Below, piece by piece: positions 25,775 through 33,820 of a DNA stretch of 64,000 nucleotides; within the stretch, counting starts at the first letter, position 1, and every line of letters begins with the position of its first letter. The position numbers were made by a program, and so were the translations under genes. The notes under the pieces were generated by a model. The model worked only from the letters and a program-made list of their open reading frames with translations, searched no databases and was not told the origin of the DNA. The DNA is from Rhizomicrobium sp. (GTDB lineage: Bacteria > Pseudomonadota > Alphaproteobacteria > Micropepsales > Micropepsaceae): contig JBBCGJ010000001.1 in the NCBI GenBank assembly GCA_037200985.1, positions 1,402,756 to 1,466,755 of the forward strand, in the 5' to 3' direction.

Positions 25775-27613
25775 ATGCAGAAGAAGCTCGACGATTCGGG
25801 GAAGAGCGCCAAGCCTGACGAGCCCGCTATGGCGGCCGCCAGTCCCTATTCCATCGGCGATACCGGCGCGTTCGCCCGCAACATGATGCGCGTCGGGCAG
25901 CAATCGCAGAAGCTGCTGGGCGATTTCCTGAAACGGCAGGTCGACGGGGCCCGCGATCCGGTCGATCCGCTCAACATCGCCGAGCCGTTCCTGCTGCTGG
26001 TCAAGGCGATGGCGGCGCATCCGACGGCAATGGTCGAAGCCCAGTTCGAACTCTGGCGCGGCTTCCTGGGCCTGTGGGAGACCACGGCGCGGAAGATGCT
26101 GGGCGGCGAGGTCGAGCCGGTGGTGTCGCCCAAGCCCGGCGACAAGCGCTTCCGGGACAAGGACTGGCAGGAAAACCAGATCTTCGACTTCATCAAGCAA
26201 TCCTACCTGCTGACCGCGAACTGGATGCAGGACACCGTCGCCAAGGTCGAAGGGATCGACGACGATACGAGGAAGCGCGTCGGCTTCTATACGCGGCAGT
26301 TCGCCGACGCGATCGCGCCCACCAATTTCATCCTGACCAATCCCGAAGTGTTGCGCGCGACGCTGCAATCCAACGGCGAGAACCTGGTCAAGGGCCTCGA
26401 CAACCTCCTGGAGGACATCGAGCGGGGCAAGGGCCAGCTTTCCATCCGCCAGTCCGCCGACACGTTCGAGGTCGGCCGCAACATCGCGACCACGCCGGGC
26501 AAGGTGATCTTCCGCAACGAATTGCTCGAATTGCTGCAATACGAACCGACCACGGCGGAGGTCTATGAGCGGCCGCTGGTGATCTTCCCGCCCTGGATCA
26601 ACAAGTTCTATATCCTCGATCTGCGGCCCGAGAACTCGTTCATCAAATGGCTGGTCGGCCAGGGCTACACGGTGTTCGTCGCCTCCTGGGTCAATCCCGA
26701 CCGCCGCCTCGCGCAGGAGACGTTCGAAGATTACATGCGCAAGGGCATCTTCGCGGCGTTCGACGCGGTCGAACAGGCGACCGGCGTGAAGGACCCCAAT
26801 GTGGTCGGCTATTGCATCGGCGGCACGCTCCTGACCGCGACTCTCGGCTACATGGCGGCGACGAAGGACAGCCGCGTCAACTCCGCGACCTTCTGGGCGG
26901 CGCAGGCCGATTTCAGCGAGGCGGGCGATCTCAAGATCTTCGTCGACGAGGCCCAACTCGAGGCCTTGCGCGAGCAGATGGAGAACGCGGGCGGCGTGCT
27001 CGAAGGCTCCAAGATGGCGACCACCTTCAACATGCTGCGCGCCAACGACCTCATCTGGTCCTTCGTCATCAACAACTACATGCTCGGCCGGCAGCCGATG
27101 CCGTTCGACCTGCTCTACTGGAATTCCGACACCACGCGCATGCCGGAGAAGACGCATCTTTTCTACCTGCGCGAGTGCTACAAGGAGAACAACCTCGCCC
27201 TGGGCAAGATGGTGCTCGGCGGCAAGACGATCGACCTCTCCAAGGTGAAGGTGCCGGTCTATCTGCAATCGGCGAAGGAAGACCACATCGCGCCCTACCG
27301 CTCGATCTTCAAGACGACGAAGCTGTTCAAGGGGCCGATCCGCTTCATCCTGGCGGGCAGCGGCCATATCGCGGGCGTGATCAACGCGCCGGCCGCCAAG
27401 AAGTACCAGTACTGGACCAACGACAAGATCCCCGACACGGTCGAGAAATGGATCGAAGGCGCCAAGGAGCATGCCGGCTCCTGGTGGCCCGATTGGGACA
27501 GGTGGCTGTCCAAGCTGTCGGGCAAGAAAATCCCCGCGCGCAAGCCCGGCGACGGCAAGCTCCCCGTCCTGGGCGACGCGCCGGGCGAATATGTGAAGAT
27601 CAAGGCGCAGTAG
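25775..27613 (+). CDS. phaC: Class I poly(3-hydroxyalkanoate) synthase
   Basis: A 612-residue PHA synthase that polymerises 3-hydroxyacyl-CoA into storage granules. The N-terminal domain (about 1-200) is the PhaC_N type (FAPTNFILTNPEVLRATL-like block). The alpha/beta hydrolase core has the lipase-like box GYCIGG with catalytic Cys near residue 347, Asp in QSAKEDHIAPY and His in LAGSGHIAGVIN. Length and SYWW-like C-terminal HAGSWWPDWDRWLSKLSGKK fit class I. ATG at 25775 is used; a GTG 9 bp upstream is also in frame. No phaA/phaB/phaE neighbours are present. Confidence 0.97.
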   Translation: MQKKLDDSGKSAKPDEPAMAAASPYSIGDTGAFARNMMRVGQQSQKLLGDFLKRQVDGARDPVDPLNIAEPFLLLVKAMAAHPTAMVEAQFELWRGFLGLWETTARKMLGGEVEPVVSPKPGDKRFRDKDWQENQIFDFIKQSYLLTANWMQDTVAKVEGIDDDTRKRVGFYTRQFADAIAPTNFILTNPEVLRATLQSNGENLVKGLDNLLEDIERGKGQLSIRQSADTFEVGRNIATTPGKVIFRNELLELLQYEPTTAEVYERPLVIFPPWINKFYILDLRPENSFIKWLVGQGYTVFVASWVNPDRRLAQETFEDYMRKGIFAAFDAVEQATGVKDPNVVGYCIGGTLLTATLGYMAATKDSRVNSATFWAAQADFSEAGDLKIFVDEAQLEALREQMENAGGVLEGSKMATTFNMLRANDLIWSFVINNYMLGRQPMPFDLLYWNSDTTRMPEKTHLFYLRECYKENNLALGKMVLGGKTIDLSKVKVPVYLQSAKEDHIAPYRSIFKTTKLFKGPIRFILAGSGHIAGVINAPAAKKYQYWTNDKIPDTVEKWIEGAKEHAGSWWPDWDRWLSKLSGKKIPARKPGDGKLPVLGDAPGEYVKIKAQ

Positions 27614-27639
27614 CAAACTGTGCAGAAACGCCGGCGCGT

Positions 27640-27655
27640 GCGGCTTGCAAGCCGC
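27640..27655. terminator. Palindrome after phaC, possible terminator
   Basis: GCGGCTTGCAAGCCGC is a perfect 16-bp palindrome about 27 bp after the phaC stop. There is no T-tract, so its role as an intrinsic terminator is uncertain. Confidence 0.35.
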
Positions 27656-27723
27656 GCGGTCGGGATCGCGCGCGACGTCTTCGACGTCCGCGTCGGGCCA
27701 TGGCATTCGCAGATGCAAAGCAC

Positions 27724-27805
27724 ATTCAAATTCCGATCAAGTATTTGAAGATACTGATCAATCAATATTTGAAACATATTTCGGAGTATAAATACTATAT
27801 TTGAA
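27724..27805 (+). promoter_or_regulatory. AT-rich upstream region with repeated ATTTGAA motif
   Basis: The 170 bp before the small Tat-signal gene are strikingly AT-rich compared with the rest of the window. They contain TATTTGAA at 27742, 27766 and 27798, and an inverted copy (ATTCAAAT) at 27724. Iterated motifs of this kind often mark operator sites for a transcription factor. The ribosome-binding site AAGGAGG follows at about 27856. No confident -35/-10 pair can be assigned. Confidence 0.5.
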
Positions 27806-27869
27806 CACTTAGACCTTTATTGCAATATCGATTTTGATAGACTGGAACTCCATTGAAGGAGGATTTGCC

Positions 27870-28211
27870 ATGACCAATTCTGACGACAATAATTCCGAAT
27901 CCCGCCGCGGTACCTTGAAAGCGCTCGGCGCGGGCGCCCTGGCCGTCGCGACAGCCGGCGTTGCCGGCGCCGGCCCCGCCGAGGCGGCGACCTTCGGCAG
28001 AGCGCGAAACATGAAGCTGAGCGAATTCCTGGCGCAGAAGCTGTCGCCCGATATCGAAGCCGTCTTGTCGAAGCTGAACGGCGGCTCGCTTATGGATTGC
28101 CACCGCCGGTTCTACGAGGCGACGGGCATCTGGTTTCCCGAACTGACGCCCGTGTTCGAACGGATGGACGCCGCCCTTGCGTTCAGGAGTCTCCCCGAGG
28201 GCGTGCACTGA
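27870..28211 (+). CDS. Small Tat-signal protein, possible modification substrate
   Basis: A 113-residue protein I do not recognise. The ATG at 27870 follows AAGGAGGATTTGCC; an ATG at 27834 is in frame but lacks such a site. The N-terminus is a twin-arginine signal: ESRRGTLKALGAGALAVATA, then GPAEAA with a likely cleavage near residue 40. The mature part is about 70 residues, has one Cys in SLMDCHRRFYEATG, and ends MDAALAFRSLPEGVH. It heads an apparent operon with an HQxxH protein and an aldo/keto reductase, so it may be their substrate or partner. The Tat signal suggests folding or cofactor loading before export. Confidence 0.75.
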   Translation: MTNSDDNNSESRRGTLKALGAGALAVATAGVAGAGPAEAATFGRARNMKLSEFLAQKLSPDIEAVLSKLNGGSLMDCHRRFYEATGIWFPELTPVFERMDAALAFRSLPEGVH

Positions 28212-28284
28212 GGCAGCGGCGAGTCCGGACGAGAGGCCGGGCTTGCCTGGCCGCTCGTCCTGCCGCCGGCCGGAAAGATGTCTT

Positions 28285-29544
28285 GTGGACCGCGAACCGT
28301 CGCAGCCGCCTCCCGGCCGCCGTGACAGCGCTACCGCCTGCGACGAGCTTCTCGCTTTCATGCAGCGGCGCTATCCGGCGGGATGCGAGCATTTCGAAAG
28401 TCTCGGGCGGCTGCTTTTGAACCACGCCGCGCCCGGCCTCGAGCGGGAGCTCGGACGGGGCGCCGAACGGTTTTGCCGCGAGCCGCTGCTTTTTTCGCAC
28501 GGCATGGCGCGCGGGTCGGAACCGGAGCTTCGGCAAATCGCCTTTGGCGCATTGTTGCCGTCGCGACGGCCGGCCGCTCTTGCGGTGCGAACCGACAATT
28601 GCGGCCGTGTGCGCCTGCCAGGTCTCGGCGCGCTCGCCACGGCGGTGCCCGATGCCGAACTGCGTCTCGCCTGGAACAAGGCCGACGACAGCTACCGGCT
28701 GTCGCGCGAGGGTCGCGCTGTGTCCGGCCGGATGGAGAAGCTCCGGCGTCTTCACGGCGGCATCGACGTCGACTTCGGCCCGCATCCGGTGTTTTCGCGG
28801 CTCTGGCCCGGGGCGAGCGAAGCTGCCGGACCACCGCTCGGAGTGCCTCTGGCGTCATACGGCGCAGCGCTCGGCCGCGCGTGGCGGCTTATCGCGACCG
28901 TCTTCCCCGCGTATTGGCGGATGATTGCCGCGGTCACCCGCCGCGTCGTTCTCCTGGAAAATGTCGCGGTCAATTCCTTCGCGAGCAATGCGGCTTTCGG
29001 CGCGGTCTTCCTCAACATCACGGAGCACGGCGCCGACGAGGTCTTTTTCATCGAGGATCTCGTCCACCAATGCGGGCATGTCCTGTTCAACGCCGCCACC
29101 CATGATGTGGGCGACTATCTCGCCGTGGCGCCGGATGCCGTCCTGCCGCACGATCCCGGCGACGGCAGCGAATCCCGCACGGTTTACGGCGCGCTGCACG
29201 GCCTGTTCACCGAAGCGGTCATGAATGCCTGCTTCGAGCGCTGCGTCGCCGCCGGCCTCTTCGCAGGCCGGCAAGCCCACGAACTGATGGGCCGCTATGC
29301 CCTGATCTATCGCCGCTTCAACTACGACCTCATCGCCCTGCGCCAGCCGGCGCTGTATACGACCCAGGGCGCGCAGATCTACGATCACTGCCGCCGGGTG
29401 TTCGAGGAGATCTATCGCGGCCGCGGCGATGCCCTGCTCGGTCACGATTACTCCGGCCAACCCTACAGCTTCAACTACCGGATCTACCGCGCCAACAATC
29501 CGCCCGCCCGCCGGCAGCCGGCGCGCCGGGCGGCGATCGCGTAG
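28285..29544 (+). CDS. HEXXH-motif-family protein with HQxxH variant
   Basis: A protein of about 419 residues. I choose GTG at 28285 because GGAAAG lies 7 bases upstream; the frame is open back to 28177. The C-terminal half recalls the HEXXH-motif domain found near ribosomal peptide modification genes (FXSXX-COOH systems): VFLNITEHGADEVFFIED, then LVHQCGHVLFNAA, and further on VYGALHGLFTEAVMNA. The second motif normally has H-E-x-x-H; here Gln replaces Glu, so hydrolytic chemistry is doubtful while metal binding may persist. The N-terminal half is unrecognised. The reading is from memory of the family; a profile search would settle it. Confidence 0.65.
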   Translation: MDREPSQPPPGRRDSATACDELLAFMQRRYPAGCEHFESLGRLLLNHAAPGLERELGRGAERFCREPLLFSHGMARGSEPELRQIAFGALLPSRRPAALAVRTDNCGRVRLPGLGALATAVPDAELRLAWNKADDSYRLSREGRAVSGRMEKLRRLHGGIDVDFGPHPVFSRLWPGASEAAGPPLGVPLASYGAALGRAWRLIATVFPAYWRMIAAVTRRVVLLENVAVNSFASNAAFGAVFLNITEHGADEVFFIEDLVHQCGHVLFNAATHDVGDYLAVAPDAVLPHDPGDGSESRTVYGALHGLFTEAVMNACFERCVAAGLFAGRQAHELMGRYALIYRRFNYDLIALRQPALYTTQGAQIYDHCRRVFEEIYRGRGDALLGHDYSGQPYSFNYRIYRANNPPARRQPARRAAIA

Positions 29545-29561
29545 CAGCGGCGCGCACGGCC

Positions 29562-30803
29562 ATGCGGGAGCTTCACACCCTCAGCGCGATCGGCTTCGGC
29601 GGCTATCGAATTACCCAACGGTCCGCCGAGCACCGCGCCGCGCTGATCGGCGCCTTGCGCAGCGGCTGCACGCTGATCGACACCGCCTCGAACTACGCCG
29701 CCGGCGAGTCCGAGCAGTTGATCGGCGCCGTCCTGGACGACTTTCCCGATTTCGATCCCTTCGTCGTCACCAAGGCAGGGTATGTCGGTGCCGAAAATCT
29801 CGACTATTTCCATGGGCCCGGCTCGCGGCTTGCCGCGTCCGAGATCGTGAAAGTCAGCGACGATTCCTATCATTGCCTGCATCCGGATTTTCTCCGTGCG
29901 CAAATCGACCGGTCGCTGGCAAATCTTCGGCGCAAGACCGTGGACGGCTTCCTGCTTCACAACCCCGAGTACCACTTCCGCACGGATGCTTCGGTCTACG
30001 ATCGGATCGAGCGCGCATTCTGCCTGCTTGAAGAAAAGGTGGCCGCGGGGACGGTGCGGTACTACGGCGTCAGCTCGAACACGCTCGCGCCGCGCGATCG
30101 ACCCGATGCGCTGCAGATCGACGAGCTGCTGAAGATCGCCGCGCGCGTGGCGGCCAATCACCATTTTCGGCTTGTCCAGTTTCCCTTCAATCTCCTGGAA
30201 TTCCAGCCCGCCACGGAAAGTGGAGGTCGAGAGAGCCTGATCGGCTACGCGCGCCGCAACGGGCTGAGGACGTTCGCCAATCGTCCTTTGAACGCGCGCA
30301 TCGGAGCAAGGCGGGTGCGTCTGGCGCGAACGGACGCCTCGGGATTTGCGCTTGACCGAGATGTGGCGATCGAGGGTCTCGTCGCAACGCTCGACGCCCG
30401 CTTGGCAGCGATGGAAATCGACGGCAGCGCTGCGGACATTCCTGCCATCCGCCACCTGCGGGAACGCTGGGCGGATCTGGACACAAGCGAGATCGTCGCC
30501 GACGTCTTCGAAAAAGCCGTGTATCCGGCGGTCGCGCTTTTGTTCGACGGCGATCTGCCCGACCATGTCCGGCAATCGGTGCGCGCGGTGGAGGCGAGCG
30601 CCCTGCGCTCGGCGCAATCATCGATGAACGCGGCGACTCTTCAAATGCGCGACGCGCTCGCCGCGCAAGGCGTCATTCGCACGAACGACGATCGCGCTCT
30701 GGACGTCATCGCCTGCGACAGCCTCCTCAAGGCCAAGGTCGATCATGTCCTCGTCGGGATGCGCCGACCCGCTTATGTGGATTCCCTGAGCGGCCTATTC
30801 TGA
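29562..30803 (+). CDS. Aldo/keto reductase
   Basis: A 413-residue aldo/keto reductase, longer than the usual 280-330. The NADPH-dependent tetrad is visible: Asp and Tyr in LIDTASNYAAGESE (near residues 34-39), Lys in VVTKAGYVG, and His in VDGFLLHNPEYHF. The barrel continues through TVRYYGVSSNT, FRLVQFPFNLLE and GLRTFANRPLNA. The last 130 residues form an extra helical region ending in a VDHVLVGMRRPAYVDSL segment. It starts 17 bp after the HQxxH gene and is probably co-transcribed. Its 3' end overlaps the convergent PaiB gene by 9 bp. The substrate is unknown. Confidence 0.85.
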   Translation: MRELHTLSAIGFGGYRITQRSAEHRAALIGALRSGCTLIDTASNYAAGESEQLIGAVLDDFPDFDPFVVTKAGYVGAENLDYFHGPGSRLAASEIVKVSDDSYHCLHPDFLRAQIDRSLANLRRKTVDGFLLHNPEYHFRTDASVYDRIERAFCLLEEKVAAGTVRYYGVSSNTLAPRDRPDALQIDELLKIAARVAANHHFRLVQFPFNLLEFQPATESGGRESLIGYARRNGLRTFANRPLNARIGARRVRLARTDASGFALDRDVAIEGLVATLDARLAAMEIDGSAADIPAIRHLRERWADLDTSEIVADVFEKAVYPAVALLFDGDLPDHVRQSVRAVEASALRSAQSSMNAATLQMRDALAAQGVIRTNDDRALDVIACDSLLKAKVDHVLVGMRRPAYVDSLSGLF

Positions 30804-31406
30804 CCGGGTCCGGTCGAGCCGACGCATCGCGCCTGCGACCGCCACGCTTGCCGCGTCGCCGCGCTCTTCGAGGCCGCGGACCGCGCCAGCGAAATCCTCC
30901 GGCTTCGCGTTCTGCGAGAGCTTGAACTTGCCTTCCAATGTCTCGAAGCGCAGCGAGAAACCGACGATGGCCCTCAGCAGCATCGCCATGCGCTCCGCGG
31001 GCACTTTGTCGACGGTCCAGGGCTTCTTCGGTGCGAGTTTCGCCTCCTCTGCCGCCGACAGATCGACCAGCAGCGCAGTCAGCGCCGGCTCGTCGAGGCG
31101 GCGTGCAACGCCCTCCCCCTCCACGGCGCTGTAATTCCAGGTCGGCACCATCGTCTTGGTCTCGTACCAACCCGGCGAGATGTAAGCGTGCGCGCCCAGG
31201 AAGGAGAGCCTGAGCCGAGCGCCGTCGGCCCGCGCCATCGGATTGTTCGCCGCGAGATGGAAGCGTACGCCCTCCGCATCCAGGACGACGGGCGCATAGG
31301 CGAGTTGCACCGCGCCGTCCCGCGTCAGCGCAATCGTCGCGAAGGGCTGGGCGCGGATGAAAGCATCGAGCGCTTGCCGCTCGTCGACGGCGGCCGGGCG
31401 GTACAT
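30795..31406 (-). CDS. PaiB-like FMN-binding protein
   Basis: A 203-residue member of the PaiB family, often annotated as an FMN-binding negative transcriptional regulator. It starts MYRPAAVDERQALDAFIRA, has ATIALTRDGAVQLAYAPVVL and FHLAANNP, then the signature FLGAHAYISPGWYETKTMVPTWNYSAV. A C-terminal GFSLRFETLEGKFKLSQNAKPED block is also typical. The start at 31406 overlaps the stop of the PhyH gene as TGATG, so the pair is translationally coupled. The physiological ligand is unclear. Confidence 0.93.
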   Translation of the reverse strand: MYRPAAVDERQALDAFIRAQPFATIALTRDGAVQLAYAPVVLDAEGVRFHLAANNPMARADGARLRLSFLGAHAYISPGWYETKTMVPTWNYSAVEGEGVARRLDEPALTALLVDLSAAEEAKLAPKKPWTVDKVPAERMAMLLRAIVGFSLRFETLEGKFKLSQNAKPEDFAGAVRGLEERGDAASVAVAGAMRRLDRTRSE

Positions 31407-32134
31407 CAATCGGCTCCCATCCAATAACGATCGAGCGGCGACGCGGCGGACAGATCGCGCGTCTCGCGGACCGTGGCGATGGAGGAATGGCACTGCCAGC
31501 AGACCTGCAGCGTGCGCCGGGGCGCGCCGCTCTCATTGCGCAGGCCCGAATGCACCAGCCTTCCGTGAAAGATCAGCACATCGCCCGGATCGCCCTCGGC
31601 CACGATCTCGCGCGGATGCATGACGTGCCGGCTGTAGTCGTTCATCTCGCCCGCCTCGAAATGCGTGCCCGGGACGAGCCGCGTCGCGCCATTCGCCGCG
31701 CCGAAGGGATCTAGAAATCCCAGCCCCACGACGATGCCCGGCACCGCGCCGTCGTCCGGCCAGTCGCGATGCAATAGCTGATAGCCGCCGCCCGGGCTCG
31801 GGTCGCGACCCTGCACGCCCTTGAAGAAGAAGCGCTCTTTCAGCACATGGAACGCCGCCGCCAGAAGCGGCGGCGAGAGGCAGACGCGGCGCACCGCCGC
31901 GTCGTTCTCGAGCATCGCATGGCGCGTGCCGTGCTCGCGCGGAGCCGGCCATCGATCGGGCGCCAGCACCGCCGCTTCGAACCGCGCGCGCAGATCGTCC
32001 AGGCACTCCGCCGGGATGGCGCCGCGCAGCACGACATAGCCGTCGTCGTCGAGCGCGCGGGCGTCGGCCGGGGAGAGCGTCGCCGCCGTCACGCCGGCCT
32101 GCGCCAGGGCCTCCTCGACGGAGCCGATCGCCAT
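31406..32134 (-). CDS. Phytanoyl-CoA dioxygenase family (PhyH) oxygenase
   Basis: A 242-residue non-haem Fe(II)/2-oxoglutarate dioxygenase. The double-stranded beta-helix carries the facial triad: H-x-D in LLHRDWPDD (near residue 123) and the distal His in GRLVHSGLRNES, with the 2-oxoglutarate arginine soon after (APRRTLQVCW). LDDDGYVVLRGAIP at the N-terminus is the usual family start. Such enzymes hydroxylate small molecules or lipids; the substrate is unknown. It starts 7 bp after the argC stop and overlaps paiB. Confidence 0.9.
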   Translation of the reverse strand: MAIGSVEEALAQAGVTAATLSPADARALDDDGYVVLRGAIPAECLDDLRARFEAAVLAPDRWPAPREHGTRHAMLENDAAVRRVCLSPPLLAAAFHVLKERFFFKGVQGRDPSPGGGYQLLHRDWPDDGAVPGIVVGLGFLDPFGAANGATRLVPGTHFEAGEMNDYSRHVMHPREIVAEGDPGDVLIFHGRLVHSGLRNESGAPRRTLQVCWQCHSSIATVRETRDLSAASPLDRYWMGAD

Positions 32135-32141
32135 GGCCGCC

Positions 32142-33092
32142 TCAGACCAGTCCCGTGGTCTCAGCGAGGCCGAGCATCAGATTGAGGTTTTGCACCGCAG
32201 CGCCGGACGCGCCCTTGCCGAGATTGTCGAACACGGCGCTGAGCCGGGCCTGCCCCGTCGTCTCGTTCGAGAAGACGTAGAGCTTGAGCCGGCTGGTGTG
32301 CTTGAGCGCTTCGGCATCGAGCGTCTTGACGGCGGCCGCTTCCGCGAGGGTTGCAACCTCCACGAGCTGCCGGCCGCCATAGGTGTCGGCGAGCACGCCA
32401 TGCAGGTCGGCGGCCTTCGGGGCGCCCTTGAGCGACCAGAGCTGCAGCGGAACCTCCACGATCATGCCGCGATAGAAGCGGCCGACATAAGGCGAGAAGA
32501 CCGGTGCATGGCGGAGCCCGGCGCGCTCGGTCATCTCCGGAACGTGTTTGTGCGCGAGCTGCATCGCATAGGCGCGCGCCACCGTCTCGACATAGGCCGG
32601 CGAGTCGGTGTTCTCGAATTCCGCGATCATCGCCTTGCCGCCGCCGGAATAGCCGGAGATGCCGTGAGCCGCGAGCGGCGCATCGGCCGGGATCAGCCCG
32701 GCGCGGACCAGCGGCCGTATCAGGGCCAGAAAACCGGTAGACCAGCAGCCGGGATTGGTCACCCGCTTGGCACCCGCGATCGCCTCATAGTTGCCGGGCT
32801 CGAATTCGGGAAAGCCGAACACCCAGCCCGGCGCGACCCGATGGGCGGTCGAGGCGTCGATCACGCGCACGTCCGGGTTCTCGATCAGCGCGACCGCCTC
32901 GCGCGCGGCTTCATCCGGCAGGCACAGGATGACGAGATCGGCGCTGTTGAGAGCGGCGGCGCGGGCGCGCGCGTCTTTCCGCTCGGCATCGCCCAGCTGG
33001 ACGACGGCGAGGTCGCCGCGCCCGGCCAGCCTTTCGCGGATTTCGAGCCCCGTGGTGCCCGCGGCGCCGTCGACGAAAACTTTCTTGCTCAT
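32142..33092 (-). CDS. argC: N-acetyl-gamma-glutamyl-phosphate reductase
   Basis: A 316-residue arginine-biosynthesis enzyme (third step) of the shorter type found in many alphaproteobacteria. It has VDGAAGTTGLEIRERL (NADP-binding), DASTAHRVAPGWVFGFPE, and the catalytic Cys in RVTNPGCWSTGFLAL (near residue 117). GISGYSGGGKAMI and HVPEMTERAGL, with its conserved His, follow. The ATG at 33092 fits the family. It probably heads the argC-phyH-paiB transcript. Confidence 0.95.
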   Translation of the reverse strand: MSKKVFVDGAAGTTGLEIRERLAGRGDLAVVQLGDAERKDARARAAALNSADLVILCLPDEAAREAVALIENPDVRVIDASTAHRVAPGWVFGFPEFEPGNYEAIAGAKRVTNPGCWSTGFLALIRPLVRAGLIPADAPLAAHGISGYSGGGKAMIAEFENTDSPAYVETVARAYAMQLAHKHVPEMTERAGLRHAPVFSPYVGRFYRGMIVEVPLQLWSLKGAPKAADLHGVLADTYGGRQLVEVATLAEAAAVKTLDAEALKHTSRLKLYVFSNETTGQARLSAVFDNLGKGASGAAVQNLNLMLGLAETTGLV

Positions 33093-33311
33093 GACCGTGA
33101 CTTGCCCACCGGATTTCGCGCGCCTTTCCTTGACAGGAACCGAGCCCCCTCCTTAGCTCAATCGGGCCGGAGATGCCTGCGGGAAATATTCCCTATGGCG
33201 GGGGAGTGCGGGTACCGGCTCCATTGCGCGCCATGCATGGCTCGCCTTGGGCGTTCGACTCCTTCGCCTCAACCTTTTGGCGGCGTCCGCCGCGCTCCAC
33301 GGAGACGAAGA

Positions 33312-33683
33312 ATGGAACCCATCAATTGGTTCATGAGTGTGGTCACGCAGCACTATTTCGATTTCAACGGGCGCGCCCGCCGGGCGGAGTTCTGGTGGTT
33401 CATGCTGGTCTATATCATCATCGACGTGGTCCTCGCCGTCATCCAGAACATCCTCGGCGTGGGCACCGTGCTGACGGGCCTTTTGGCCCTCGCATTGCTG
33501 TTGCCCAGCCTCGGCGTCGGCGTCCGGCGCCTGCATGATATCGGCCGCAGCGGCTGGTGGATCCTCATCGGCTTTGTCCCGATCGTGGGCTGGATACTGA
33601 TCATCTATTGGTATGCGCAGCCGGGCACCGTGGGCGCCAACGAGTTCGGTGCCGACCCCAAGGCCGGCGTGGCAGCAGCCTAG
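33312..33683 (+). CDS. DUF805 inner-membrane protein
   Basis: A 123-residue membrane protein of the DUF805 family, function unknown. It has the conserved N-terminal block FNGRARRAEFWWFMLVY, then three or four hydrophobic helices (residues about 25-47, 50-72, 82-102), and the family signature LGVGVRRLHDIGRSGWW. An ACGAAG stretch precedes the ATG. It stands alone and ends 14 bp before a strong hairpin. Confidence 0.92.
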   Translation: MEPINWFMSVVTQHYFDFNGRARRAEFWWFMLVYIIIDVVLAVIQNILGVGTVLTGLLALALLLPSLGVGVRRLHDIGRSGWWILIGFVPIVGWILIIYWYAQPGTVGANEFGADPKAGVAAA

Positions 33684-33697
33684 ACGTTCATCCGTTT

Positions 33698-33727
33698 CCT
33701 CCCGGCGGCACGAGCCGCCGGGAGGAT
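33698..33727 (+). terminator. Hairpin after DUF805 gene
   Basis: TCCTCCCGGCGGC, ACGA loop, GCCGCCGGGAGGA: a perfect 13-bp GC-rich stem 14 bp past the stop. There is no T-tract, so termination efficiency is uncertain. Confidence 0.5.
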
Positions 33728-33820
33728 TCGCGCCAGCCGCCCGCGATCGACTTGCGACGCCTCCTGCGCGATGGCGTTTTGCCGATCGCTCGCCAGGCAC
33801 GCTCAAGTCGCATAGGACCG

